This document shows positions 39,526 to 48,302 of a DNA stretch of 64,000 nt, piece by piece; the first letter of the stretch is position 1, and each line of letters opens with the position of its first letter. A program made the translations under genes and the position numbers. The stretch is taken from NCBI GenBank assembly GCA_040616305.1, contig CP159918.1:1798001-1862000 (forward strand). Direction: 5' to 3'. The notes below the pieces were generated by a model. The model had not been told where the DNA came from. It saw only the letters and a program-made list of their open reading frames with translations, and made no database searches. Source of the DNA: UBA1876 sp003446665 (GTDB taxonomy: Bacteria; Synergistota; Synergistia; Synergistales; Thermovirgaceae).

Positions 39526-40536
39526 ATGGAAATTACACGGGCAACGGCTGTAGTTGATACCCATACCGGGGGAGAACCCACTCGGATCATAATCGGAGGC
39601 GGACCATGGCTTCCCGGCAAGACCATGGGCGAAAGATGGGTCTACCTGCGGGAGAACCTGAAAGATTTCAGGGATTTTGTAATGCACGAACCACGCGGTC
39701 ATTCGGATATGTTCGGCGCCTTTCTTACCTCCCCAGTACGGGAAGATTCCCACTACGGAGTGCTTTTTATGGATTCGGGCGAAGGCGTTTCCATGTGCGG
39801 CCACGGCTCTATCGGTACGGCCAACGCTGTCGTGGAACTGGGCATGGTACCTCGGAAAGAACCTGTAACCTTCGTAGTTCTGGATACTCCGGCGGGACAG
39901 GTTTCACTGGACGTGGAAGTTAAAGACGGTAAAGTAGGAGACGTAATCCTGGCCAACGTTCCAGCTTTCGTTTACGCTACCGACCTGGAAATTGGGCTTC
40001 CCTCGCACGGAGGGAAGAAGGTTCGCCTGGACATAGCTTTCGGTGGAAACTTCTTTGCCATAATTCACGCAGAAGACCTTGGATTTACCCTGGAGAAAGA
40101 AGAAGTGCCCGAGATGTTGCGGACGGGACTCGAGATACTTCGCGAAATCAACAGAAACGTCAAGGTAGAGCATCCAACCGAAAAATACATCAATTCCGTG
40201 GGTCTTGTCGAATTCAGCCTGGAGAGGAAAGGCAAACCAACAAAAAACTGTGTCGTTTTCGGGGAGAGCAATGTTGACAGGTCGCCTTGTGGAACTGGAA
40301 CCTGCGCCAAGATGGCCCTTTTGGCATCTAAGGGAGAACTGGCTCCTGGAGAAGCCTTTGAACATGAAAGCGTCACGGGAAGCGTCTTTCGCGGTTCCTA
40401 CAAGGAGGGGCCTGTGGTGGGCGGATATAAGACCATCCTTCCTTTCATCAGGGGAAGATCCAGCGTCACGGGCTTCAATTTTCTCATTCAGCAGAAAGAC
40501 GACGAAATGGGAAGCGGTTTCCTGCTCCCCCGTTGA
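39526..40536 (+). CDS. Proline racemase / 4-hydroxyproline epimerase
   Basis: A 336-residue cofactor-independent enzyme. Both catalytic cysteines of the two-base mechanism are present: Cys91 in SMCGHGSIG and Cys255 in DRSPCGTGTCAK, at almost the same spacing as in clostridial proline racemase, so it is a racemase/epimerase and not the Thr-containing hydroxyproline dehydratase branch. The N-terminal DTHTGGEPTRI and later GGNFFAII and GSVFRG segments are family features. AAGGGGG lies about 9 nt before ATG 39526. With hypD and a DAO-family enzyme near, it could interconvert L- and D-forms of proline or hydroxyproline; specificity is undecided. Confidence 0.9.
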   Translation: MEITRATAVVDTHTGGEPTRIIIGGGPWLPGKTMGERWVYLRENLKDFRDFVMHEPRGHSDMFGAFLTSPVREDSHYGVLFMDSGEGVSMCGHGSIGTANAVVELGMVPRKEPVTFVVLDTPAGQVSLDVEVKDGKVGDVILANVPAFVYATDLEIGLPSHGGKKVRLDIAFGGNFFAIIHAEDLGFTLEKEEVPEMLRTGLEILREINRNVKVEHPTEKYINSVGLVEFSLERKGKPTKNCVVFGESNVDRSPCGTGTCAKMALLASKGELAPGEAFEHESVTGSVFRGSYKEGPVVGGYKTILPFIRGRSSVTGFNFLIQQKDDEMGSGFLLPR

Positions 40537-40574
40537 AATAAAAAAAACCGGCATCAAATGCCCCTGTTTCTTTT

Positions 40575-40620
40575 AAAAAGTCCTTCGGAAAGGTCAACAA
40601 CCTACCGAAGGGCTTTTTGT
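40575..40620 (+). terminator. Intrinsic terminator after the racemase gene
   Basis: AAAAAGTCCTTCGG (40575-40588) pairs with 40605-40618 with one G-U pair and is followed by TTTTTGTTTTT. The right arm lies in the last codons of the opposing 1100-residue gene, so it may stop transcription both ways. Confidence 0.82.
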
Positions 40621-43600
40621 TTTTCGGGTACGACGACGTCACCGAAAAGAGTAAGCCTTTCGGTGGTTTTGTCCTCACAGCACAGTGTCTTGTTGATTCC
40701 ATTGGGAAGAACCTTGATAGCCTGAATCGGAGGGCCTGTTCCTGAAACGTCAAGTACCAGGTTTTCACCTAGCCTGAAAACTATGACTACCGCGTTTTCA
40801 CCTGCATACAACCTCTCGTTGTGTCCTCCGGGGGAAAAAACCACCGGTGGACATTCACTCAGACGAAAACCTTGTTCATCGTAAACGGAAAGCCTCTTCA
40901 AACCTTCTTTTGAGACAGCTGCCAGCCCGTAATCTCCGAACCCGTAAAGGAAACCCTGGAGGATCTCTTGCAACCTTTTCTCCTTTTCAAACCGTGCCCG
41001 CAAATGTTCCTCACCATCATCGCCTGTTGAAGCCAAACCTGCCAGGCTGTCCATGTATGCCCCTCCCAGTTGGCAGAGAAAATACAATTTTGCGTTTTCG
41101 ACCATCCTGAGGAATTTTTCTTCAGGGAGGTCCTTAATTGCCACGCCCTCTGCAGCAGCCGCCATTTCCCTGAGTCTTCCCGTCTCGCCTTCGTAGGAAA
41201 GCCGTTCATTTACGGCAAGGCTGCGGGAAAAGGCGTCACCAAGGATGACGGCCAAATCAGCGTGTTTGCCCTCGCTGACCAAGCGCTTTGCCTTAAGTAT
41301 CACAAACCTGGCGTTTTCGCCCGGAAACATCGACGAATACAACATTACCAGCGGCATAACTCCTCTTGTCTTGGCCATTTCCTTTTCGTCTTCGGGCCGG
41401 AAGGATAAAACCCGTGTTTCGGTCCGACCGAAAGGAAGAGCCGAACGGCCGTCTTTCCCCTCGAAGGCCAGCCTGATGCGAAAGGTATAATCTCCCCATA
41501 AAGGCGGAATGAAACCGGGCAGATTGGAGCCTGCTCGTCGTTTCCCAGAGCTCCTGTAAGGATACTCTCCGGCAAGCACCCAGACTGGTCCCTCTTCTTT
41601 TGCCAATAACCAACTTTCCGGCTGGAAGGTAGCCGGTTCCTCCTGCAAGGTCACTCCGGGAAGTGTTTCCAGGAGCTTTTCAAGAAGCCCTTCGTCTTCT
41701 TCGGCAAGAGGGAAAGGGGTATAATCCACGGGTTCGATCTCCACCACCGGCGAAAGTCCGAAGGATTCGAGAAATCCTTCCAGGTCTGTTTCCGGGTTGA
41801 GCTTGTCGGTTATGGTCACTTTTAGCGGGACATAGGTCCCAGGAAATTCCGACTGTTCCTTCTCTGCTTCTATTTCCGAAACCACAGGCATGGCACCGAC
41901 CCTGAAATTAACCGTTTCGTAAAGGTTCAGCCCGGGTACCTCGACAACCACCGTTTCTTCAACGGGCGTTATCTCCGGCAAAGGACCGCCCCACCTGTAC
42001 AACAGGCTTTGCCACGCCCCGGGCTCACCTGATATTTTCAAAGGTGAGCCCGTCCAGTTAGTCCCCTTATCACTTAAAAGCCCAAAACCACTTGTAGACC
42101 GTACTACGACCTCATACTTGTCAGAGTCGCCGGGAAGCCTACCCCCAAAGAAACGGAAATGGATCACGTTAGGGAACGAGTCCTCCCCCGGGATCAGGTC
42201 ATGTTGAGCCGAAGCCTCCAGAAAGGAGGGCCTGACAATCCATAGCTGCACTTTTTCGTGCGAACCCGATGCATTGTCTCTTATGCCAAAAGTTATCAGT
42301 TCATCGAAGTTCGAATCTATCTCTTCCACACGAGGTGCCTCGTAGGCGATAAATGCCTTGCCGGCCGGATCGGTGGCGATGTAGAGGGTGTTTTCGTCCA
42401 CTGCCGTTGCCATGGGGGAGTAAAGTCTCCCGAGCCGGGGCCTTTCGACGGCGAGTTCCGCACCAGGTACAGGTTGGTCTCTTTCGGTCAGCTCTACGTT
42501 TATCCAGCAAGTATTTCTGAGCGCCCCTTCTGTTTCCAGCTCGATGAAACCTGAAACCGAGAAAGAAAGAGACCTTGCCGAAACTGCCGATGAGGCCTCA
42601 CGGCTTTTTGGGACATCCCCATCATCTTTCTGGCTTCCGTAGCGTTCTTCGGCTGCCAGGCAAAAAGCCTTTTCAAAACGCTTGAAGAGTTCTCCAAAAA
42701 CTTCGGCTGGCAGGTCATTACCGCGGCTTGGCTTTATTTCCAGCATCAAGCCTGTCCGTGGAACGCCCCCGGGGAAAAGCGCCAGTGCCGCACCTTCGCC
42801 GCCGTTATAAAGCCGAACCAGAAGAAAATCCCTGGATTTTAAAATAAGCTCCGCAGGTTCTTCCGACAGTAGCCCGTTGAACGGGAAGTCCCGCCATTCA
42901 AGAAAAAGGGCCGGCCTCTTTTCGACCAGCGGCGCATCGTTTCCTCCTTCAGTCCAGGGGTTTCTGTGTACGAGACGGATATCCAGGCCAGCCGGCAAAG
43001 TCTTTTGACTTGTGCCTGCGACTTCTGCCTTAAAATCCAAAAACAAATGACGCTCGATGTTTTTGCCTTCCATCCAGTTTATCGAAAAGGGCTCGACCTT
43101 CCCGAATATGCTTCGAAATAAATGATTCCTCTCCGCTTCGAAAGCCCCTTCGATTTCATTTTCGATCTCCTTCACTTGACCGGAAATCACTGACTGGAAT
43201 TCATCGCCCCCCAGCCAGGAGGCATCTGACCTGCCGGACAAAAGGGCCAGCATAGGCAAATCTTTCGCTTCGGCATACTTTTTTGCCGCTTCCTTCAAAG
43301 AGGAATTGTATTCTTTTATGTCTTTTTTCCGTTCTTCGATGAGATCGTTGTCTGATGATGGGCCCGGGATAAAACCTGCGTCGTCTTTTCCCAGCATGTA
43401 TTCCATTTCCCGCGCGGCCTGGTTCAGGTCAATCCACGTGATCGGAAATATTTCCTGCATATATCGCTCAAGAAGAGGTGGTGGAACCTCCCGAGCCGAA
43501 AGATGCGACGCGCCACTTTTTGCATTGGGCCACGAACCCGACCAGATGACCCAGGCCCAATAATCGACCGGACTTTCGATTAAAAGCCTTAGCCTTTTTC

Positions 43601-43904
43601 TTTCATCGTCCTCGAGAACTGCCGCAAAATTTTCACTTAAGAGAACGCGTTGAGCCCATGATGCCGCAATGTGATGAATCTTCCTGAGATCCTTCGGCCA
43701 TCCGGAGGGATCCTTTCCGTAGACATCCAGGAACGCTTCCTCCACGTCCTGCAGGGAAGAAAGGTTTTCCTTCGACAAAAGATCCCTCAGAGACAACCTC
43801 TCGTTCAAGGCAAAAGCGCCGTCAAACCCGAAAGCCACGCCGCTCCCTAAGACCAGAACAAACCCTGAAAGGGCGATAAATCCCCAAAAACGTCGCAAGG
43901 GCAC
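40602..43904 (-). CDS. Large exported protein of unknown function (1100 residues)
   Basis: I do not recognise a family. The first ~26 residues form a signal peptide (RRFWGFIALSGFVLVLGSGV then AFG). Residues ~30-300 are mostly helical and charged; ~300-800 look beta-rich with Ig-like or carboxypeptidase-regulatory-like stretches (for example WINVELTERDQPVPGAELAV, VVVEVPGLNLYETVNFRV, YVPLKVTITDKLNPETDLEG); ~850-1000 again helical; the end is beta-rich. It has no visible C-terminal membrane anchor and few cysteines. It is probably a cell-envelope or periplasmic protein. It is a single gene between a terminator and a divergently read membrane-anchored small gene. Confidence 0.8.
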   Translation of the reverse strand: MPLRRFWGFIALSGFVLVLGSGVAFGFDGAFALNERLSLRDLLSKENLSSLQDVEEAFLDVYGKDPSGWPKDLRKIHHIAASWAQRVLLSENFAAVLEDDERKRLRLLIESPVDYWAWVIWSGSWPNAKSGASHLSAREVPPPLLERYMQEIFPITWIDLNQAAREMEYMLGKDDAGFIPGPSSDNDLIEERKKDIKEYNSSLKEAAKKYAEAKDLPMLALLSGRSDASWLGGDEFQSVISGQVKEIENEIEGAFEAERNHLFRSIFGKVEPFSINWMEGKNIERHLFLDFKAEVAGTSQKTLPAGLDIRLVHRNPWTEGGNDAPLVEKRPALFLEWRDFPFNGLLSEEPAELILKSRDFLLVRLYNGGEGAALALFPGGVPRTGLMLEIKPSRGNDLPAEVFGELFKRFEKAFCLAAEERYGSQKDDGDVPKSREASSAVSARSLSFSVSGFIELETEGALRNTCWINVELTERDQPVPGAELAVERPRLGRLYSPMATAVDENTLYIATDPAGKAFIAYEAPRVEEIDSNFDELITFGIRDNASGSHEKVQLWIVRPSFLEASAQHDLIPGEDSFPNVIHFRFFGGRLPGDSDKYEVVVRSTSGFGLLSDKGTNWTGSPLKISGEPGAWQSLLYRWGGPLPEITPVEETVVVEVPGLNLYETVNFRVGAMPVVSEIEAEKEQSEFPGTYVPLKVTITDKLNPETDLEGFLESFGLSPVVEIEPVDYTPFPLAEEDEGLLEKLLETLPGVTLQEEPATFQPESWLLAKEEGPVWVLAGEYPYRSSGKRRAGSNLPGFIPPLWGDYTFRIRLAFEGKDGRSALPFGRTETRVLSFRPEDEKEMAKTRGVMPLVMLYSSMFPGENARFVILKAKRLVSEGKHADLAVILGDAFSRSLAVNERLSYEGETGRLREMAAAAEGVAIKDLPEEKFLRMVENAKLYFLCQLGGAYMDSLAGLASTGDDGEEHLRARFEKEKRLQEILQGFLYGFGDYGLAAVSKEGLKRLSVYDEQGFRLSECPPVVFSPGGHNERLYAGENAVVIVFRLGENLVLDVSGTGPPIQAIKVLPNGINKTLCCEDKTTERLTLFGDVVVPEKQKALR

Positions 43905-44045
43905 ACCTTCCTTTCGCCTTAGGAGAGTATATCAAAAGTCTTTTGCTGGGCGCCCTTACGGGTTTGCTTAAAAAGGGTATTTACTTTCGAGAACACGCTC
44001 GTTCTGTGTCATAATTGACGCGTTTACGGGAGGTGAACTAAAAGG

Positions 44046-44438
44046 ATGGCACTTTCGAAACGAAAAAAATTTGGATTGAAGATCGCCTTGATGCTGGTTG
44101 TCCTTTTTTTTGCCTGCTTGTGGGTTTTTTCGCACTTTTTGACCAGGATAGACGAAAAGATGGAAGCCATCGAAATGGTAAAAGCACAACACCTTCAAAA
44201 AGAACGTATCGAAGGGTTCGTCTCAAATGTAAACAGGGAGGGAAAATTCAAACTTATCGGATGGGATATAGAACCCACAGAAAAAAAAGGGGTCTTCATC
44301 GTAAGCTACACTTTGAGAAGGTTGAACGAAGACGGCTTTGCTACCGGTCCCGTAGAGGGATTTTGGTACAAGGTGGATCTGAAGGAGAATTCCTGTGAGC
44401 AAATCTTCCCTCCAGGAACGTCCACTCCTGAAAGCTAG
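44046..44438 (+). CDS. Small membrane-anchored protein of unknown function
   Basis: A 130-residue protein with a basic N terminus, one transmembrane segment (IALMLVVLFFACLWVFSHFL), a short helical region (EKMEAIEMVKAQHLQKERIE) and an outside beta-rich domain of about 80 residues (GKFKLIGWDIEPTEKKGVF, GPVEGFWYKVDLKEN). GGGAGGTG precedes the ATG. It reads divergently from the 1100-residue exported protein, 141 bp away, so a shared role at the envelope is possible but unproven. Confidence 0.75.
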   Translation: MALSKRKKFGLKIALMLVVLFFACLWVFSHFLTRIDEKMEAIEMVKAQHLQKERIEGFVSNVNREGKFKLIGWDIEPTEKKGVFIVSYTLRRLNEDGFATGPVEGFWYKVDLKENSCEQIFPPGTSTPES

Positions 44439-44509
44439 AAAGGCCTTCCGGCAACAGGCCACAAAGGGACCCACGAAAAGCGATATATCAACATATCTCC
44501 TGTTTTTGT

Positions 44510-44542
44510 AAAAAACGACGCCGACCCCGGGAAGGGCCGGCG
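44510..44542 (-). terminator. Intrinsic terminator of the 52-residue gene
   Basis: CGCCGACCC (44519-44527) pairs with GGGCCGGCG (44534-44542) with one G-U pair; on the minus strand the stem is followed by TCG then TTTTTT. It lies 62 bp after the small gene's stop. Confidence 0.78.
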
Positions 44543-44604
44543 CTACTTGCGGTTTTATACGTTTTTCCCTGCAATTCCAGGACTTAAGGCCTTCAGTTAC
44601 TATG

Positions 44605-44763
44605 TCATTCCTCTTTACCAGAGCCATCCTCTACAAGGTTTTCCACCCAGTTACTCTCAAAATCGTCGATCAGGTCCCTGAATTCCTCCATGTCGTATTC
44701 GACGAAGCACTTGAGATCCGATGTGCAGCTCAGGTTGCCTACGATCTTTTTTTGTCTGTCCAT
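44605..44763 (-). CDS. Small acidic protein, 52 residues
   Basis: A short gene with strong support: GGAGGTG lies 6 nt before the ATG (44763), a promoter lies about 75 bp upstream, and a terminator follows. The product is acidic in its second half (EYDMEEFRDLIDDFESNWVE, ending DGSGKEE), basic at the start (MDRQKK), with two cysteines (LSCTSDLKCF) spaced by five residues. No membrane segment. I do not recognise it; it could be a small regulatory or metal/redox-binding protein. Confidence 0.72.
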   Translation of the reverse strand: MDRQKKIVGNLSCTSDLKCFVEYDMEEFRDLIDDFESNWVENLVEDGSGKEE

Positions 44764-44835
44764 TGCAAGCACCTCCGTTACAGGCCCGACCCCGGGTACA
44801 CGACGAACCGATGCGTCTTAGGTTTTTATTACTAT

Positions 44836-44863
44836 ATCATACACGGACGTCAGTCCGTGTCGA
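44836..44863 (-). promoter_or_regulatory. Promoter with palindromic operator for the 52-residue gene
   Basis: On the minus strand TCGACA (44863-44858) and TATGAT (44841-44836) are 16 bp apart, each 5 of 6 to consensus. The spacer and -35 edge form an 18-bp palindrome: CACGGAC (44842-44848), GTCA, GTCCGTG (44853-44859). Confidence 0.7.
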
Positions 44864-44915
44864 AAAATCTTCCATTACCTTGCTTTAAAACACAAACCCT
44901 CTCGGCCAACAAACA
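44844..44915. repeat. Duplicated intergenic unit, copy 1
   Basis: About 72 bases starting CGGACGTCAGTCCGTGTCGA and continuing through ATTACCTTGCTTTAAAA recur 142 bp away (44986). This copy contains the intact promoter and palindrome of the 52-residue gene. Confidence 0.8.
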
Positions 44916-44985
44916 TTGTTTTTATCGACACGCAGGCCGGTCATCTCAGATTAACAACGGAGAGTTCATCCTGCGGGTCGATGCC

Positions 44986-45057
44986 CGGACATCAGCCCGT
45001 GTCGAAAAATCTTTCATTACCTTGCTTTAAAAACACAACCACTTCGGTCAACATAGG
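44986..45057. repeat. Duplicated intergenic unit, copy 2
   Basis: Second copy, starting CGGACATCAGCCCGTGTCGA and sharing CATTACCTTGCTTTAAAA. The palindrome and the -10 hexamer have decayed while the -35 TCGACA is retained. It lies just beyond the stop of the GlcD-type gene. The interval 44764-45061 holds nothing else. Confidence 0.8.
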
Positions 45058-45061
45058 GGAG

Positions 45062-46474
45062 TCAGTCAAGAATCTTACCCGGATTCAAAATCATATTAGG
45101 ATCAAACACCCTTTTGATACCGCGGATCAGCCTCATCTGCGGTTCATCTAGGAACATCGGGAGATATTTCTTCCTTTTCAAACCTATCCCGTGCTCACCC
45201 GAAAGGGTCCCGCCAAGTTCAACAGTCAGTCTGTAAAGATCCAGGCGCGCCTCCTCGATCGCTTCGCGCCAGTCTTCCCGATCCTCGCCGGCAAGGATGT
45301 TTACGTGCATGTTCCCGTCTCCTACGTGGCCGAAATTGGCGCTCTCCAGTCCGTAGGTATGGCACACGCGTTCTATGCCTTTCATCAAATCGGGAATCGC
45401 GCTCGTCGGTACGGCCAGGTCTTCTTTGGTGTATTTCCTGTATAAGGCTATTATGGCTTCCGAGATGTTTTTCCTGGCTTTCCACAGCTGATCCCTGAAA
45501 TTTCTGTTGTCGGCCACAAAGACCTCGAGAGCCCCGCCCTCGAAGCACAGGTCCCCTATCCGTTCATACTGGTCGGCCAACACGTCGTCGTCTCCGCCTT
45601 CCAGTTGTATTATCAGGTGCGCCTCAGCGTCTGCGAAGGGCAGTGAACTGCCGATATAACGCGAGACAAGGTCAAGGGAGGTCTTGTCCATGAACTCAAG
45701 GGAGGAAGGGATCAACCCCGTTTCCCTGATTACCCTGGGTACGAAGCCTATAGCCTCGTCGACCCCCGGAAAGGGTACAAGAAGGTCCACCACGTATTCC
45801 TGGCGTGGGACAAGCTTCACTACGACCTTGGTCACCACGCCCAGGGTTCCCTCGGAGCCCGCTATCAAGTGCACCAGGTCCAGGCCCGTTACATCCTTCC
45901 TGCGTTTTCCTCCGAACCAGGTCACTTCACCTGAGGGGAGAACCACTTCCAGGGCCAGGACGTTGGCACCTGTGGTCCCGTATTTTATAACCTTGTTTCC
46001 TCCCGCATTTTCTGCAACGTTGCCTCCGATAAAAGATACATCCCCGCTGCAGGGGTCACCTGCGTACTCCAGGCCATGCCGGGCCGCAGCGGCCTGAATG
46101 TCGGCGGTGACTACGCCGGGTTCTGCCGTTGCCGTAAGGTTTTCAAGGTCCACTTCCAGAATCCTGTTCATCCTGTCAAAGGCCATGACGATGCCGCCAT
46201 AAGCCGGTACCGCGCCTCCAGAAAGCCCCGTACCTGCCCCTCTTGGAGTCACGGGGATCCTTCTTTCGTTTGCATAGGCCAGAATCGCCGAAACATGTTG
46301 CGTGTTTTCGGGAAAGACAACTACATCGGCGCAGTAAGGACGGTCCCAGAATTGCTCCGCAACTTCATCCAGGGAATAGGCCCTGCGTTTCTCCTCGTCG
46401 ACTGCGACGTTATGTGCCCCCAGGAGGCTTTCTAGGTCTTTCACGACGCTTTCAGTGACGGTGCCGTAGTCCAT
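45062..46474 (-). CDS. FAD-binding 2-hydroxyacid dehydrogenase (GlcD/LDH type), Etf-linked
   Basis: A 470-residue flavoprotein of the vanillyl-alcohol-oxidase fold. The FAD motif is VTPRGAGTGLSGGAVP followed by GGNVAENAGGNKVIKYG and LIAGSEGTLGVVT; the C-terminal half holds HVGDGNMHVNIL and TLSGEHGIGLKRKKYL with the substrate and metal histidines. It oxidises lactate, glycolate or another 2-hydroxyacid. ATG 46474 overlaps the stop of etfA by one base (TGATG). In Acetobacterium an EtfB-EtfA-LDH set forms an electron-confurcating lactate dehydrogenase; the same order here supports such a complex, although substrate is unproven. Confidence 0.88.
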   Translation of the reverse strand: MDYGTVTESVVKDLESLLGAHNVAVDEEKRRAYSLDEVAEQFWDRPYCADVVVFPENTQHVSAILAYANERRIPVTPRGAGTGLSGGAVPAYGGIVMAFDRMNRILEVDLENLTATAEPGVVTADIQAAAARHGLEYAGDPCSGDVSFIGGNVAENAGGNKVIKYGTTGANVLALEVVLPSGEVTWFGGKRRKDVTGLDLVHLIAGSEGTLGVVTKVVVKLVPRQEYVVDLLVPFPGVDEAIGFVPRVIRETGLIPSSLEFMDKTSLDLVSRYIGSSLPFADAEAHLIIQLEGGDDDVLADQYERIGDLCFEGGALEVFVADNRNFRDQLWKARKNISEAIIALYRKYTKEDLAVPTSAIPDLMKGIERVCHTYGLESANFGHVGDGNMHVNILAGEDREDWREAIEEARLDLYRLTVELGGTLSGEHGIGLKRKKYLPMFLDEPQMRLIRGIKRVFDPNMILNPGKILD

Positions 46475-47493
46475 CACGCTTCGCCTCGCTTCCTGTTCTT
46501 TAAGGCCTCTATCACTCTCGGTACTATGTCGAAAAGGTCTCCGCAAAGCCCCAGGTCCGCCACCCTGAAAATGGGTGCTTCGGGATCCTTGTTGACGGCG
46601 ACTATGAATTCCGACGTCTGCATGCCAGCAAGGTGCTGGACCGAACCGGAAATACCTACGGCCACGTAGACCTTGGGAGAGACGACCTTGCCGCTCAGCC
46701 CCACCTGGTGCGGGTATGTTATCCACCTGTTGTCCACGGCGGCCCGACTGGCGCCCACACCGCCTTCAAGCAGCGAGGCTAGCTCACGAAGCATTTCGAA
46801 ATGCTCGGGTCTTTTCATTCCTTTGCCCCCCGCTACTATGACATCGCGATCCTGGATGTTGGCATCTTCGTCTTTGGAGATTTCAAGCCCCAGGGGCTCT
46901 ATTCTCGTTTCGAAAATTTCCTGCGGCAAGTCGATAAAATGCACCTCGGCTTTCCTTGCTAAATCAGGAGCAGGAACACGAAACGTCTTCGGTCTGACGG
47001 TAGCCATTTGTGGACGATGTTTCGGAGTCCGGATAGTTGCCATGATGTTTCCGCCTATGGCCGGCCTGGTCTGGAGTAATTCACCCGTTTCGGCGTCTAT
47101 TTCAAGCCCGGTGCAATCGGCGGTCAGGCCCGTGCGTATTCTCGCGGCAACGACCGGCATTATCGTCCTTCCTGACGTAGAAGCCGGCGCCAGAACTATC
47201 CTCGGGTTTGTCCTTTTTATAACTGTTTCCATGATCCGAGACTGGATTTCCTGGTTGAAAAGACCCAGTCGCTCGTCTCTTGCGCACAGTAGGGTATCCG
47301 CTCCGTATCCGGCCAGAGTTGAAGGGTCGCTATCCAGGGAGTCATACATCAAAAGCGTAAGTACCCTCTCTTGGAGCACATCCGCCAGTTCCCGCGCCTT
47401 GGCCGTCAACTCGAGGGTGGCCCCGTGAATTCCCCGTGACCGCACCTCACCGACGACGAGTATATCTTTTGCTTTATTTTTATTTGCCGTCAC
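46474..47493 (-). CDS. etfA: Electron transfer flavoprotein alpha subunit
   Basis: A 339-residue subunit. The C-terminal FAD domain has GGKGMKRPEHFEMLRELA, GASRAAVDNRW, GLSGKVVSPKVYVAVGISGS and AVNKDPEAPIF, the full EtfA signature. The start is GTG 47493 with GGAGGTG 6 nt upstream, inside the end of etfB (14-nt overlap); longer frames would lie deep within etfB. There is no N-terminal ferredoxin domain, unlike some confurcating forms. It takes electrons between the hydroxyacid dehydrogenase downstream and NAD/ferredoxin. Confidence 0.92.
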   Translation of the reverse strand: MTANKNKAKDILVVGEVRSRGIHGATLELTAKARELADVLQERVLTLLMYDSLDSDPSTLAGYGADTLLCARDERLGLFNQEIQSRIMETVIKRTNPRIVLAPASTSGRTIMPVVAARIRTGLTADCTGLEIDAETGELLQTRPAIGGNIMATIRTPKHRPQMATVRPKTFRVPAPDLARKAEVHFIDLPQEIFETRIEPLGLEISKDEDANIQDRDVIVAGGKGMKRPEHFEMLRELASLLEGGVGASRAAVDNRWITYPHQVGLSGKVVSPKVYVAVGISGSVQHLAGMQTSEFIVAVNKDPEAPIFRVADLGLCGDLFDIVPRVIEALKNRKRGEA

Positions 47494-48295
47494 GGTTTCC
47501 ACCTCCCGAGATAAGGCCGCGTTTTTCGAGCTCCTCCATAAGGTTCGAGATGCCCTTTTTAATGTCCTTTCCCCGATAAATAACGGGAGTTCGGGCAACC
47601 TGGGGATGGAATATACGCACCACCCTGGTCGGAGAGCCTGCCAGACCGACTTCATCGGCATCGACTGCGAGATCGTCCAGGGTGGTAACCGGGATGTCGA
47701 CCCTTCGTCCCTTTTTCTTGCCAGCCAGGGTGGGCATGCCGGGTTCGTTCAGATCACGCAGAACCGTAAGGAGGCATGGCAAGGGCAGCCTTTGTCTTTC
47801 AATGCCGTCTTCCACGGTCCGGCGGACCAAAACCCGATCATCGGCCTCGATCTCGAAATCGCTGACGTAAGTGCTAAAAGGGAGGTCCAACATGGCAGCC
47901 ACGCCTGGTCCTACCTGTCCTGTCTCGCCGTCAGTGGCTTTTTCACCGGCCAGGATGAGATGGAAAGGCCCGTTCTTTTCTATGGCCGCCACAAGCGTCC
48001 TTGCTGTAGCCCAGGTATCCGCCGCCGCGAAGCGGGGATCGCTTAAAAATACGACTTCGTCGGAGCCGAGGGCTATGGCCTCCCGAAGTGCCTTTTCGGC
48101 CTGTGGGGGACCCATGGAAAAAACCGTAACCTTTCCGCCCCAGGTCGACCGCACCTTTACAGCCGCCTCCAGGGCATGCAGGTCGAGGGGGTTGATGATC
48201 GTCCCTGTGCCTTCGCGAATCATCGTGCCCTTTTCCTCGTCCATCCGGACTTCATCGGAATCGGGGACCTGCTTTAGCAAAACGGCTATGCGCAT
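47480..48295 (-). CDS. etfB: Electron transfer flavoprotein beta subunit
   Basis: A 271-residue subunit with the N-terminal RIAVLLKQVPDSDEVRMDEE, NPLDLHALEAAVKVR, LAGEKATDGETGQVGPGVAA and LPCLLTVLRDLNEPGMPTL typical of EtfB. Bifurcating Etf beta chains bind NAD and a second flavin near the DGETGQVGP motif, present here. It begins 7 bp after the aldo/keto reductase stop; the order is reductase, etfB, etfA, dehydrogenase. The ATG is the natural start. Confidence 0.92.
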   Translation of the reverse strand: MRIAVLLKQVPDSDEVRMDEEKGTMIREGTGTIINPLDLHALEAAVKVRSTWGGKVTVFSMGPPQAEKALREAIALGSDEVVFLSDPRFAAADTWATARTLVAAIEKNGPFHLILAGEKATDGETGQVGPGVAAMLDLPFSTYVSDFEIEADDRVLVRRTVEDGIERQRLPLPCLLTVLRDLNEPGMPTLAGKKKGRRVDIPVTTLDDLAVDADEVGLAGSPTRVVRIFHPQVARTPVIYRGKDIKKGISNLMEELEKRGLISGGGNRDGK

Positions 48296-48302
48296 GGGGT
48301 TT

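Noticed and set aside
44602..45030. A 142-residue open frame on the plus strand
   Set aside because: No ribosome site, composition unlike its neighbours, and it lies opposite the better supported 52-residue gene and its control region.
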